From contig CM055102.1 of the NCBI GenBank assembly GCA_029204225.1, positions 48,084,870 to 48,148,869 of the forward strand: a DNA stretch of 64,000 nt, given 5' to 3'. This DNA is from Diphasiastrum complanatum. Taxonomy: Eukaryota; Streptophyta; Lycopodiopsida; Lycopodiales; Lycopodiaceae. Below, piece after piece: positions 1 through 9,735 of this stretch (position 1 is the stretch's first letter; every line of letters begins with the position of its first letter). The translations under genes and the position numbers were made by a program. Below the pieces are notes generated by a model. That model was not told the DNA's origin. It saw nothing but the letters and a program-made list of their open reading frames with translations, and did no database searches.

Positions 1-331
1 CCAGGAGAGGTCTTAACTACATAAACTATAATTTACTCCGGCTCTCCACGTTGCAAATCATTTTCCTGCGCAACCTTTGTTCCAAGGTCAGTTTGGAGAA
101 ACCAGGCGATATGGCAAGGACAGAAGATAGTATTACATCTGTCGATATCAAGCCGTTTGGTTAGAGGCGAAGCAAGAAGAAGAAGCTATGCTGCTTGAAA
201 CTTGAAACTTGAAACCCACCGACACCTCTCCAGGAGCTCACTCTCGATCTATAAAACATACACATAAAAATAATGAAACAACGTCTTCTCGAAGCCTTAA
301 AAGGCCAGAGTCAGGGTTGGGAAGAGCGAGA

Positions 332-520
332 TCATGCGACCACGGCGCCCGCACACAACGGAAGCGTGTAGCTGTGCCCAGCAGCGAGCGTCAGAGGAGT
401 GGGCTCTCGGATCTTACTCCCTAATAACCCAAAGTTGACGCAGTCCAGAACAAACAGCTCACCGTCTTCACTCTCTAGCATGAACACCCACCTGGGCCTG
501 CCCCACTCCGTCGTCGTCAT
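332..520 (-). CDS. Hypothetical short ORF, possible first exon
   Basis: A 62-residue minus-strand reading frame starting MTTTEWGRPRWV and ending LPLCAGAVVA. I do not recognise it. It lies about 175 bp downstream, on the minus strand, of a pyrimidine-rich tract (CT on that strand), which is common in plant core promoters. Its GC-rich base composition differs from the surrounding DNA. It could be the first exon of a host gene running off the left edge, or a chance ORF; it has no homology that I can name. Confidence is low. Confidence 0.15.
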   Translation of the reverse strand: MTTTEWGRPRWVFMLESEDGELFVLDCVNFGLLGSKIREPTPLTLAAGHSYTLPLCAGAVVA

Positions 521-690
521 CGCGCTTCCCTTCGTCGTTTGCGCGATCTTTCCTAGTCTTTGCTCCCAAATTGACTAAATGCGTGCGCTCACACGACCGC
601 GGGGGCTATTGCTCGGCGATGGCGACGCGAGGAAGGAGGAGAAAGAGAAAGCGCTCAGCGCATGCCAGACATGCGCACACGCTATTAGCC

Positions 691-694
<4 letters not shown>

Positions 695-726
<32 letters not shown>
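695..726. repeat. (GA)n microsatellite
   Basis: About 16 uninterrupted GA units, followed by an A-run. The minus strand reads (TC)n. Arg/Glu-rich ORFs across it are artefacts of the repeat. Confidence 0.95.
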
Positions 727-730
<4 letters not shown>

Positions 731-1013
731 TTGATCGTAATCAAATGTTTGAGGTCCGGCTGCAATAGACGCGGAACCCGACGATGGAATTAATTGAATT
801 TGATGGGTTGTTAGAGGTCCGATTGCTGGAGCCCATGTCGGACCCGGTAATAAATTGCATCATGCTCATTTACCACAAGGCTTCCATTTTCACATAACAA
901 ATCCTCTTGTTCTTTTCTGAGCCTGGTCCCCTTTAACCTTCAATGCATGTGATCATTAAAGCCCATACATGTCCATTGTCTACTAAGCACCCACATCATA
1001 CATGTCTAAGCAC

Positions 1014-1109
1014 GATCCCTTCAAATGCTTCTTGGTTTTCAAGGGGAGGCTCGAACCTGGGACCAAAGAAACTTTGGATGCCAAGCCAACCAACTGATCC
1101 CTTCAAATG
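1014..1109 (-). mobile_element. Ultra-short tRNA-derived SINE-like insertion (copy 1)
   Basis: The body is about 68 bp (1028-1095), flanked by a perfect 14-bp direct repeat GATCCCTTCAAATG at 1014-1027 and 1096-1109. Read on the minus strand it has an A-box-like segment (GTTGGTTGGCTTGG) and a B-box-like segment (AGGTTCGAGCC), the internal RNA polymerase III promoter layout of a tRNA. The anticodon-arm position is a CCAAAG-TTT-CTTTGG hairpin. The 3' end is ACCAAGAAG with no poly(A). The perfect target-site duplication indicates retroposition by a LINE-type machinery. It is a relative, in opposite orientation, of the copy at 1119-1238. Confidence 0.75.
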
Positions 1110-1118
1110 GCACTGGGT

Positions 1119-1238
1119 CATTTATAAATGATAACACCAAGGGAGTTGGCTCAATTGGTTAACGCTTGACATCCAAAGTTTCTTTGGTCTCAGGTTCGAA
1201 CCTTCCCTTGGAAACCAAGAAGCATTTATAAATGATAA
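1119..1238 (+). mobile_element. Ultra-short tRNA-derived SINE-like insertion (copy 2)
   Basis: The body is about 88 bp (1135-1222), flanked by a perfect 16-bp direct repeat CATTTATAAATGATAA at 1119-1134 and 1223-1238. It starts with a tRNA-like head GGGAGTTGGCTCAATTGG (A box), has the same CCAAAG-TTT-CTTTGG hairpin as copy 1, a B box AGGTTCGAACC, and ends ACCAAGAAG. It is too degenerate in acceptor and T stems to be a working tRNA gene. The separate target duplications show two independent insertions 10 bp apart, in opposite orientation. Confidence 0.8.
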
Positions 1239-1399
1239 TCTAGTGGTTGGTGCAAATACCTAGTTATTCTCATGTATGTCTCTTTGAAGACACAAATGCT
1301 ATGTAACCTCCAAAGGTCTCTTTGAAAATTGAAACCAAGCTCCTTTTGGTAGTTGCTCATAAAATCTTTTTGCATATCACCTCTAGAATTTTGCATATT

Positions 1400-1800
1400 T
1401 TAGCTTTTGTTGCCATAGCGGTAAGGTATTGTGATGATTTGCTAAAAGTTGAGGTGTCACTTATAGGTGAGTTTGAGCATTATAATAAGCTTTTTATCAT
1501 TTTTTATGATTCTTCTAAAATGCAATCTTTGTTTTTGTTTTTAACTTTGTCTTGGTAATGGTAACCTTTGTGATGATTTGTTAAAGGACGAGGTGTCACT
1601 TTTAGGTGAATTTGATCTTTAAATATGAGTTTTTTTTTTTTAATTTCTAAAATGCAATCTCTTTTCTTTTTTCACTAATTTGAATGCCCTTCATAAGGCA
1701 AAGTTTCTTGTAATGTATGGATTACCTTGTTTTATTTTTTTGATTTGAATGACATGCATATGGCAAAGCTTTTCATGGCATATCAATCACCTTGTTTAAG
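1400..1800. repeat. Two diverged tandem duplications
   Basis: A unit around GTGATGATTTGCTAAAAG...GAGGTGTCACTT (from about 1430) recurs about 140 bp further on, from about 1569. A second unit (TTTGAATG...GGCAAAG...ACCTTGTTT) occurs at about 1679-1731 and again at about 1743-1798. The sequence is AT-rich and non-coding. Confidence 0.6.
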
Positions 1801-2400
1801 GTTGTCAATTTCAAACGCTTCCAAAGTCCTACAACAAGACTCTCGTCGTTTGAATTATTTTGAAAACTAGATTTTTTGATAAATATCATGTACCTAAATA
1901 CCGCAATGTCTCACTAAAGCAAGCCTAGACAGAGATATAATTATGCTCATAATAGTGTGGCAAGGCATTAGGCCCATAGAAGTCCAAACGTGAAAGAAAA
2001 CAAGAACCACCTTGTTAGTGGGTGGTTACTAATGCAACTTCAATAAGGAGATAATTCAGACCTCACCAAACAAAGAAAAACTATGAATTATATAGAATCG
2101 AATCGAACTATCAAATACAAAGATTATCAAATATAGATCGATCTTTCGATTGGCAAAATATCTGTGTAGGTGTCTTAGACAACCATGAAGAGAGCGAAAC
2201 AATTAGGTGTCTATGACAGCCATGCACTCTTAAAATCAAATATTCTATTTAGTCGATGGAGCAAGTATTAGTAACAGAAAGAGAAAACAAATTAGAAAAC
2301 ATTCGACAATACTAATGCACTTAAAGAAAATAGAGAATTTGTATATTAGTTGTTGTGAAAACAACGATTAGATCATGAAAGGGGTGAATCTTGTGCCCAA
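1800..2400. other. AT-rich sequence, nothing recognised
   Basis: No ORF above about 60 codons with recognisable content, no RNA gene and no clear repeat boundary. It probably forms the flank of the copia LTR that follows. Confidence 0.4.
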
Positions 2401-2885
2401 AATGGTTCACAGTACTGTGCACTATGCGTTGTGATCCTACTATGCTTGTTACAGATTGAAACAATATCTCTACTTCTTGAATTGCTCTCACTCTCTCAAG
2501 ATCTCCGATTCTGAAGAATCAAATAATCTGATACAATCGAGTTCTTGATTTTGAACTCTTGATCACACATCGTCGCCTTATTATGTTTTACTGTATATAT
2601 ACAAGTTTACAGAGATCATGGCAAACTAATGTGTTTAGGCATGATGTAGATTAAGGCTAAATTGTTCAGATTGTACATAGACGCATGTTCAAACAATGAC
2701 ATAGTCTAAAATAGATTCGGTAGAGGAAGAGCTCTTTTTCAAGTGGTACCATTCGATTGTCAATAGTCTGATAGTTCAATAGTTTGATAGTGGAGACAGT
2801 CCATCAGTTCGACAATGTCGATAGTGTCGATAGTTCGTCGACAGTGAATAGATGATGATTGTTAATAGTCGATAGTAACAATCGT
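2400..2885 (-). mobile_element. Copia (-) 3' LTR, distal part
   Basis: Probable continuation of the minus-strand copia LTR that begins at 8366 and is split by the 2886-8099 element. A TATA-like stretch TGTATATATACA lies near 2591-2602. The 2755-2880 part is a degenerate run of short GATAGT/CAATAGT units. The far end of the LTR is not defined; 2400 is an estimate. Confidence 0.45.
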
Positions 2886-3599
2886 TGTGAAAAATGTAAA
2901 AATTAGCTTGGTAGAGGCCAAAAATCTTGTATATAGATAAACACACATGTGTGGAGCCTGTTCCCATGTGTGAAAATAGTGTACTTGTCATGTACCATAA
3001 TCATATAGGTTGTACATATGATTTATTTCAAGTTCTAGTGGCTAAAAAGGCCAAAAACTAGTTTTCTAGATATATGACACATGGCATCAATCTATTGCTT
3101 GCATGAGCCACATCCTTTGGTTAGGTGTCACATCCCATGTGTAGAGGACAGCTCACATGTGTGGAATAAGCTGAAGTAGACGAATTTTGACTTCTAGAAG
3201 ATTTCCAAGTAGATCTCTATATAGAAGGAAAATGGACCAAAAGTGCTCAAAATAGAACACATTTGGCCATAATCAATGTGAGAAACCAATCTTGGTTTTG
3301 GAAGCAATTTTGAGTGATTCTCTCCATTTGTCTACATTTGTTTTGATTGTTTTGAGGTTCTATCAATGTGTACTTTATTTTCAGGTTGGAGTCCGTACTC
3401 AAACAGTTTTTCACACGTGTGAAACCATAAAGTACACTAACCTTCAATCAATGATTGTTCTTGTTAGGATTTTGTGTCTAGAATTGATCTAGATTGATCT
3501 TAATCTGAAGTAGATTGATACATCAAGTAATCTGACAACCAATCCCTCTTGAGGATCAGATTAGGATCCACTCTTGGTCCTTTTTGTACTTTTTGCACA
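2886..3599 (+). repeat. E1 5' LTR, promoter segment deleted
   Basis: Nearly identical to the 3' LTR, but it lacks about 117 bp corresponding to roughly 7641-7757, which includes the only clear TATA box. It contains CACACATGTGTG (about 2942-2953) and the perfect 16-bp palindrome TTTCACACGTGTGAAA at 3409-3424, whose core CACGTG is a G-box type bHLH/bZIP site. Confidence 0.9.
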
Positions 3600-3612
3600 T
3601 GGTATCAGAGCC
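3600..3612 (+). other. E1 primer-binding site
   Basis: TGGTATCAGAGCC directly after the LTR end, complementary to the 3' end of plant initiator-Met tRNA. It starts minus-strand DNA synthesis. Confidence 0.9.
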
Positions 3613-5190
3613 AAGTACAAGAGGTTTTGTTGAAATTGATAGGGTTAATCCAAATCAAAGCCAAAATTAGCAGTTTTGGAAACTAGTCAAATTTTGTGTA
3701 GCGAGTTGGATTTGATAGCTATCCTCAAAATTTTTGGTCCAGATCTTGTTGTGGGTTGTAGGAACCCTTTTCACACGTGTGAGGCTGTACAGCTCCGGTT
3801 TTGGCTGAGAAAATTCAAAAATTTGTACAATTTGACTCACACACCCAATTTGAGAGATTTTTAGTGCAAAATCAAGCATTTTCTATAGAGAATCTAATCC
3901 CTTGATTAGTTCTTGGATTAGATCAGCCAAAAAATTAAAATTGAAGCTTGAATTAGGAGCATTAAATGATTTTCTCTGATTTTTTGAGTGCATGTTGAAG
4001 TTGAGAGAGATTTTGCCAAAATTCATAGATTAAGGAGTGATATGCAAGGTGAGAGGATAAAATCCATTGTACCATCACTCTAGATTTGTTCAAGAGTGAT
4101 TGGGTCAAGTTTAGAAGCATCAATTTGCTAGAAAACATCTTTGGATTTGTCCTCCAAGTGAAACCTTTGAGAGTTTCTAGTGCATATAGAGCATCTATGC
4201 AAATCTTTTGTAGAATTTGACATAGATTGGCTTAAATTGAGAGTTCTAGAAAAGAGATTGAGATCCAAGTCACATTGTTCAACCCTACTCAATTTGTTTG
4301 AGTGATTGTAAGGTTTGAAAAGAGTCATTAAGGTGTCTATGGCAAATGTGTAGAGAGAGATCCAATTTTCTAAGAGTTCCTTTGTTGAGGGCAAGATCTA
4401 GAAGCTCATTATGTGTTGTTATTGGTGGAGAGTTTGTCTCCTCCTAGGTGACCAAATCTTTCTAAGTGGCATTAGCTCTTTGAAGCACAATATCTTATTG
4501 AGAAAAATCACCACTTTGATTTTGAATTTCATTCCAAGTCTTAAGAGGTAGAGTAATTGGTGGAATCCAATAGGGGTGATTGAATCAATTTATTGAGCAA
4601 AAATTGACATAGTACGTATGAAACTCAAATTAGTTCTATTCAACTTTCCTTGTGAGAGTGTGAGGGTCAATTTGTGATCCCATTGGATGTCTAGAATGAG
4701 GAGGAGTCCATATTTGAGTATTCATGCATGGTTGAGATCTTTGTGAATCTCTAGTTTTCTAAACTTTTAAGCTTTGTGAAAAATTGCTGGTATAGTTTGT
4801 TTTCAAATCAAATCAAATTCATTCTAAATCTCAAGAGTGAGATTATTTGGGTCAATAGTGAGTCCAAAAGAAGTGATTAAGTTTGATTTTCATGTATTTG
4901 AAACAAAACCCATCTTTTGTTCAAGAATCTCAAGTGTTGAGAGAACTAGTCAAGTGAAAAGGAAAATCTAGGTGTCAAATCTTTTTCATATCCATTTCAA
5001 CTTTCAAAAGAAAGAGTCATTGGTATTTGATGAGTCCAATAGGAGATTGGATCTGATTTCTTTAGTGATTTGATTCAAAGATTGTGTACTTTTGTCTTAG
5101 TGATCAAAGCAAAGTTTCCAAGTGACTAGTCATTACTGTGGAGATTGATTCTTAGGTTTGTGAGCTAGATCTTTTGTAGATCCTTCTAGA
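3613..5190 (+). other. E1 leader, no coding sequence
   Basis: A 1.6-kb AT-rich leader without a supportable ORF. It repeats the CACACGTGTGAG palindrome motif at about 3770-3782 and includes a GATAGCTATC segment (about 3714-3723) that also occurs in the leader after the related LTR at 17798-18357. No retroelement domain is visible. Confidence 0.6.
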
Positions 5191-6018
5191 TTGTTAAAGA
5201 TGTTCAAATCTAGTCTCTTGAAAGTCACAAATTACATTTGTAGAATCATATCACAGGTTTTTATTCACATGGCATCAATAGGTGGCATCCTATTGAAGGA
5301 AAGAAAGGATCCCGAGTGCAACCTTTGTGGCAAGGAAGGATATTATTTCTCAAGGTGCTACAGAAAGAAGACCAGTCCATCCAAGGAGAACCAAAGCAAG
5401 GGGGCCGAGGTGAAGGATGGAGCTTCAAGTTCAAAATGCAAATACAAGAAGGACAAGTCCAAGGAAAGGTGTTTCCTTTGTGTAAAGGTGAATGAGGCTT
5501 GGAGTCTCATAAGGACTTGCGAGATTTGTCTTCAAGAGTCCATCACAACACATGTCAAATATTTTGAAATTTTTCATTTGGAAGTACATTGTTTGGTTCA
5601 AGATGCAAAGATAGATGTCACTTTCATGAAAGTAACCTGGATTTATTTTATGTCCTTGGAAAGTATTTTGCTTGGAACTTTAGATAAGTTTAAACTTATT
5701 GTTATGATCCAAGAGATATCAATCAAGAATAAGGATCATCAATCACAAAATGAAAATAGTTTTATTTATGCTCTCATGTCAACTTATGAAGAACCATTTT
5801 GCTTTGAAGGGATTTTTGTATCTCAAAGGTGGATTAAGGCAATACTAGTTGAGTGTGATGCCTTAAAAGATAGCAAAATATGTTTTCCTTGTAAGCTTAA
5901 ATTAGTTATGAAGTCAAGGAAATGGAAATATCTTTATAATGTAGGATCTTTTGGTTTCAATAAGATCATGAATGATGTGTTCATTCATAAAGATGAAAAT
6001 GTATGTTTTCAATCCTAA
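5191..6018 (+). CDS. E1 ORF, N-terminal part, degenerate zinc knuckle
   Basis: A 275-residue frame. Residues 43-56 (CNLCGKEGYYFSRC) have the spacing of a retroviral-type CCHC knuckle with Tyr in place of His. A Lys/Ser-rich basic stretch and a second Cys-rich segment (CFLCVK...CEIC, about 92-112) follow. The rest is not a family I recognise. The C-terminal part (from FCFEGIFVSQRWIKAILVE) reappears in the next frame as ICFSEIIASQNWSKDILVE, so the protein contains a module of about 240 residues duplicated in tandem. The frame ends at 6018, but homologous sequence continues in the overlapping frame from 6003, so one ancestral ORF has been broken by a frameshift. A gag-like RNA-binding role is possible because of the knuckle; this is inference. 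Confidence 0.55.
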   Translation: MLKMFKSSLLKVTNYICRIISQVFIHMASIGGILLKERKDPECNLCGKEGYYFSRCYRKKTSPSKENQSKGAEVKDGASSSKCKYKKDKSKERCFLCVKVNEAWSLIRTCEICLQESITTHVKYFEIFHLEVHCLVQDAKIDVTFMKVTWIYFMSLESILLGTLDKFKLIVMIQEISIKNKDHQSQNENSFIYALMSTYEEPFCFEGIFVSQRWIKAILVECDALKDSKICFPCKLKLVMKSRKWKYLYNVGSFGFNKIMNDVFIHKDENVCFQS

Positions 6019-7145
6019 AGGCAAGTTGTAAACTTCTTATGAGAATAAGTGAAGCATCCAAAGTGGACACTTATATCCATAAGCAAGTAGTTAGCCTTAT
6101 TGAGATGGAAATACCTTTTGATTTCAATATTAGGAAAATCATGCCAAGTTGTGGTGATTTTTGGACTTATGTTTCTAGCATAAGTAATCTTGATAATCAT
6201 AGGAAGTGCATATTGTATGGTCATAGTTGCTATGATCATTATGAGACATGGAGGTCTCGGATTTCCATAAAAAAGGAGCACCATGAAGAGGATCTTAAGG
6301 AGTCATCTCAAGGTTCAAATGTGCCAAGAATTGAGGAGGAGAATCCTTCTCAAGGTTCAAGTGTGCCAAGGATTGAGGAGGAGAGACCTTCTCAAATTGT
6401 GATTCCAAAAAGAAACTCAAGAAATATGGTTGAGTCCACGTGGCTCACATTTCAAGGGAAAGAGGAGCATATCTCATGTGGTATACATTTCATACTTACT
6501 TCTCTTATGTCATTTGATAAATCAATTTGCTTTAGTGAGATCATTGCATCTCAAAATTGGAGTAAAGACATACTAGTTGAGTATGAAGTCTCTCTTGAGA
6601 ACATAGATGATGTTCTTAAAAGGTGGAAATTGATTTTAAATCAATTAGAAAGCAAATTTTTATTTCATCAAATGTATGCTCTTAAGTCATGTAAGAGCAA
6701 AAGTGATTTGTTCAGTCATAGTTTGAAAATTTGTATTGAGGCAAATTGTAAACTCTTTATGAGAGTAAGTGAATCATCTTCTAAAGACACTTATCTCCAT
6801 AATGAAGTATTTAGCCTCATTGGATCTGAGATTAACATGGTAAACAAGCATGAAGATATGATGCAAACACTTTGTTATTATAGCATGCATAGTCTTGCCA
6901 ATTTGGATGAGTCTAATTCTCTAGTTCGTGGTAACATGATGCTAGATCTTTGTGATCCTAATAAATCAAGAAGAAATCTTTATTTTCTTATGAAGGAGCA
7001 TGCACATGAAGAAGGAGCAAGCCTCAAGGTCAAGCATCTACATGAAAATTGGAAGGAATCAATTTTGGAGGTGCTAGGATGGTGCAAAGCTCTCAAGTTC
7101 ATCAAAGATGTCAACATCAAAGAAGCACTATCATGGATATGGTGA
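6003..7145 (+). CDS. E1 ORF, C-terminal part, duplicated module
   Basis: A 380-residue frame overlapping the previous one by 16 bp. CKLLMRISEASKVDTYIHK near its start matches CKLFMRVSESSSKDTYLHN about 240 residues later, the same offset as the ASQ/VSQ motif shared with the preceding frame; this is a second view of the module duplication. Between the copies lies an acidic linker with the unit PSQGSSVPRIEEE repeated twice. No known enzymatic motif is present. It probably belongs to the same polypeptide as the 5191-6018 frame. Codon structure is well preserved for non-functional DNA, which suggests recent coding constraint in the family. Confidence 0.5.
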   Translation: MFSILKASCKLLMRISEASKVDTYIHKQVVSLIEMEIPFDFNIRKIMPSCGDFWTYVSSISNLDNHRKCILYGHSCYDHYETWRSRISIKKEHHEEDLKESSQGSNVPRIEEENPSQGSSVPRIEEERPSQIVIPKRNSRNMVESTWLTFQGKEEHISCGIHFILTSLMSFDKSICFSEIIASQNWSKDILVEYEVSLENIDDVLKRWKLILNQLESKFLFHQMYALKSCKSKSDLFSHSLKICIEANCKLFMRVSESSSKDTYLHNEVFSLIGSEINMVNKHEDMMQTLCYYSMHSLANLDESNSLVRGNMMLDLCDPNKSRRNLYFLMKEHAHEEGASLKVKHLHENWKESILEVLGWCKALKFIKDVNIKEALSWIW

Positions 7146-7268
7146 TTTCAGATCAAAATCAAGCTCATTGGCTGATCTTCACACCTTTTGAACCAGCAAA
7201 GACCAGTTCAGCCCATGGAGTCAAGTTTAAGATCATCATGTTTTCAATCAAGCTAGATTTTTGAGGAG

Positions 7269-8099
7269 TGTGAAAAATGCAAAAATAAGCTTGGTAGAGG
7301 CCAAAAATCTTGTATATAGATAAACACACATGTGTGGAGCCTGTTCCCACGTGTGAAAATAGTGTACTTGTCATGTACCATAATCATATAGGTTGTACAT
7401 ATGATTTAATTCAAGTTCTAGTGGCTAAAAAGGCCAAAATCTAGTTTTCTAGACATATGACACATGGCATCAGTCTATTGCTTGCATGAGCCACATCCTT
7501 TGGTTAGGTGTCACATCCCATGTGTAGAGGACAGATCACATGTGTGGAATAAGCTGAAGTAGACGAATTTTGACTTCTAGAAGATTTCCAAGTAGATCTC
7601 CATATAGAAGGAAAATGGACCAAAAGTGCTCAAAATAGAAGGTTTTGTCCAAGTGTCAGTTTTGCATGATGAATCATCATATGACAAAGCACCTTCACAC
7701 ATGTGGGATCAGAGGGATGATCAGTACCACGAGCTCCCAATTATTGTATATATAGAGCCACATTTGGCCATAATCAATGGAGACACCAATCTTGGTTTTG
7801 GAAGCAATTTTGAGTGATTCTCTCCATTTGTCTACATTTGTTTTGATTGTTTTGAGGTTATATCAATGTGTACTTGATTTTTAGGTTGGATTCCGTACTC
7901 AGACAGTGTTTCACACGTGTGAAACCATAAAGTACACTTACCTTCAATCAATGATTGTTTTTGTTAGGATTTTGTGTCTAGAATTGATCTAGATTGATCT
8001 TAGTCTGAAGTAGATTGATACATCAAGTAATCTGACAACCAATCCCTCTTGAGGATCAGATTAGGATCCACTCTTGGTCCTTTTTGTACTTTTTGCACA
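7269..8099 (+). repeat. E1 3' LTR with TATA box
   Basis: Full 831-bp LTR. TATATATA at 7747-7754 is followed by the segment shared with the 5' LTR. The palindrome TTTCACACGTGTGAAA recurs at 7909-7924. Confidence 0.9.
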
Positions 8100-8103
8100 T
8101 CGT

Positions 8104-8366
8104 GCACACAATCGATCATGTTGATTCAATGTTGATGGTTGTTCTTTATAGCTTGACTTTGAGCTAGAGTGTTAGAGTCGATTCGTTGCTCTCCTTCTAA
8201 TCTCTATGTATTTCTATAGACTATTCGAATAGGCATGTAAATCTACAGACTGTTTCGAATAATAGTTCATTTATGCAAGTTGCTATAGAGAGAGAGTATT
8301 TACATTGTATATGAGTACTCAAAAGATGAAAATTTATGTGAATAGGAGTAAGATAAAACTCCAACA
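8104..8366 (-). mobile_element. Copia (-) 3' LTR, proximal part
   Basis: On the minus strand a polypurine tract (CCTTAAGGAGGAG, 8367-8379) is followed by an LTR start TGTTGGAGTTTTATC, so this is the 3' LTR of the minus-strand copia element whose pol lies at 8400-12860. It is cut after about 263 bp by E1; the rest is probably at 2400-2885. Confidence 0.75.
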
Positions 8367-8399
8367 CTCCTCCTTAAGGTTACTTCTAGGAACTTGAAT

Positions 8400-9735
8400 G
8401 TGAAATTTACATACTAACTAAGGTAGCATGTTTATCCTATGACAATGGTTTTGTCATAATATCAACCAACATATTGTTGGTATGATAGTAACTTAATTTG
8501 ACACCTTTAATCTGAGTTTTCTCTCTTAAAAAAAATGAACGATGTACTAAGTTCTAGAGTGAGTTCATGGGTTCAAAGAAAGTTCTATGCAGCTTTGATT
8601 GTCGAAATGGAGTATAGTGGATCTAATATGCTGAAATTTCAAATCCTTGAGTAATCTTCCGAGACAGATAATCTCCTTTACAATATAGGTGGTTGCAGCA
8701 TATTTTGACTCGGTTGTGTGTATCCATGTCTCCAGCCCAATTTGAGTCAAAATAGGCATTTAGAATTAGTGCATCATCTATATTTCCATCATATCACAAA
8801 GCATAGTGCTTCGTGGCTTGTATGTACCTTAATACTCTTTGGAGAGCTTTCTAGTGAGGTAGGCCTAGATTCTCCATGTACTATGGCAACGTGTTGACTA
8901 TGTATGCCAGATTAGATCGTGTGCAGATCATGGCATATATAGTTGACCCAATTATCAAATGATAGGGGTATTTGCACAGTTTTTTTTGGTCTGCTTTAGT
9001 CTTTGGGCACATGTCCTTCGACAGCTTGAATCCAAGATCCATGGGCGAGTCTATTGACTTGTAATCTTTCATTCCATACTTGTGAGATACATTAATTAGA
9101 TACTATTTCCTAGATTATGGCGATCCTTCTATTTGTTCTATCTTTGGTGATCTCCATGCCAAGAAGATAGTGCACTGGGCCTGAATTAGTCATTTCAAAT
9201 TTCTTCAAAAGTAGATCTTTTGTTTCATGCAATATCCGACTTGAATTATTGATGATTAGTGAATCATAGACATATAATGCTATTATCACATAGCTTGAGT
9301 CTCTGTGTCAGAAATACACATTAGAATCGACAAAACTAGAAGTAAATTGGTGTTGTAACAAGAATAGATTGATTTTATTGAACCACGCCCTTGGTGCTAG
9401 CTTAAGCCCATAGATACACAAATTTGCATACCTTGTGTTCTTATCCTTGAAGGAGGTAACCTTTATGCTGATAGATATATATGTATTCTTGTATATATCC
9501 ATTAAGAAATGTTGTCTGAACATCCATGTCTAGATCCTTTGTACCTTTGATAGGTAGTAAAGTTAGAATAGATTGATGCTTTACCACTGGGCTGAATGAC
9601 TCAATGTAATCTCTTCCGTAGACTTGTTAACCTGTCACCACTAGTCGAGCCTTCCATCTAGGTTAAGCTTCAACTTGAAGATCCACTTCATGTCAATGAT
9701 CTTCACATTTGAAGGAGGGTCAACAAGAGAAGGCT
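8400..9735 (-). pseudogene. Copia (-) reverse transcriptase / RNase H relic
   Basis: Minus-strand fragments in the correct order for a Ty1/copia pol. RT start (VKIIDMKWIFKLKLNLDGR) is near 9690, the segment DMDVQT.FLNG follows, then the YGLK.APRAWF region near 9380-9400, the template-grip region around 8881-9072 (IDSPMDLGFKLS...GSTIYAM) and an RNase H end at 8565-8759 (HFDNQSCIELSLNP). Frameshifts and stops occur throughout, so no enzyme can be made. The element ends in a polypurine tract and LTR at 8367-8379. Confidence 0.85.

Larger units (their letters stand above)
1..960. other. GC-rich non-repeat stretch, no gene established
   Basis: This stretch is richer in GC than the AT-rich DNA that follows and shows no retroelement domain. 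It contains one short minus-strand ORF (listed separately) and a GA microsatellite. A CT-rich tract upstream of a short GC-rich ORF on the minus strand is compatible with a plant promoter and first exon, but nothing downstream confirms it. I see no other supported feature here. Confidence 0.4.
2886..8099 (+). mobile_element. Non-autonomous LTR retrotransposon ('E1')
   Basis: LTRs of 714 bp (2886-3599) and 831 bp (7269-8099) begin TGTGAAAAATG and end CTTTTTGCACA. A primer-binding site TGGTATCAGAGCC follows the 5' LTR directly, and GAGGAG precedes the 3' LTR. The 5-bp sequence ATCGT stands before the element (2881-2885) and again at 8099-8103. Its first base coincides with the last LTR base, so the duplication is 4-5 bp. 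The 3.7-kb interior has no protease, RT, RNase H or integrase. It holds a 1.6-kb untranslated leader and an unfamiliar two-part ORF. The element must depend on proteins supplied in trans. It sits inside a minus-strand copia LTR. Confidence 0.9.

Noticed and set aside
571-768. Arg/Glu-rich protein at the GA repeat
   Set aside because: The frame is created by the (GA)n microsatellite and has no other coding signal.
1135-1222. A functional tRNA gene
   Set aside because: A and B boxes are present, but acceptor and T stems do not pair properly, a CCAAAG hairpin replaces a normal anticodon arm, and long flanking duplications mark it as a retroposon.
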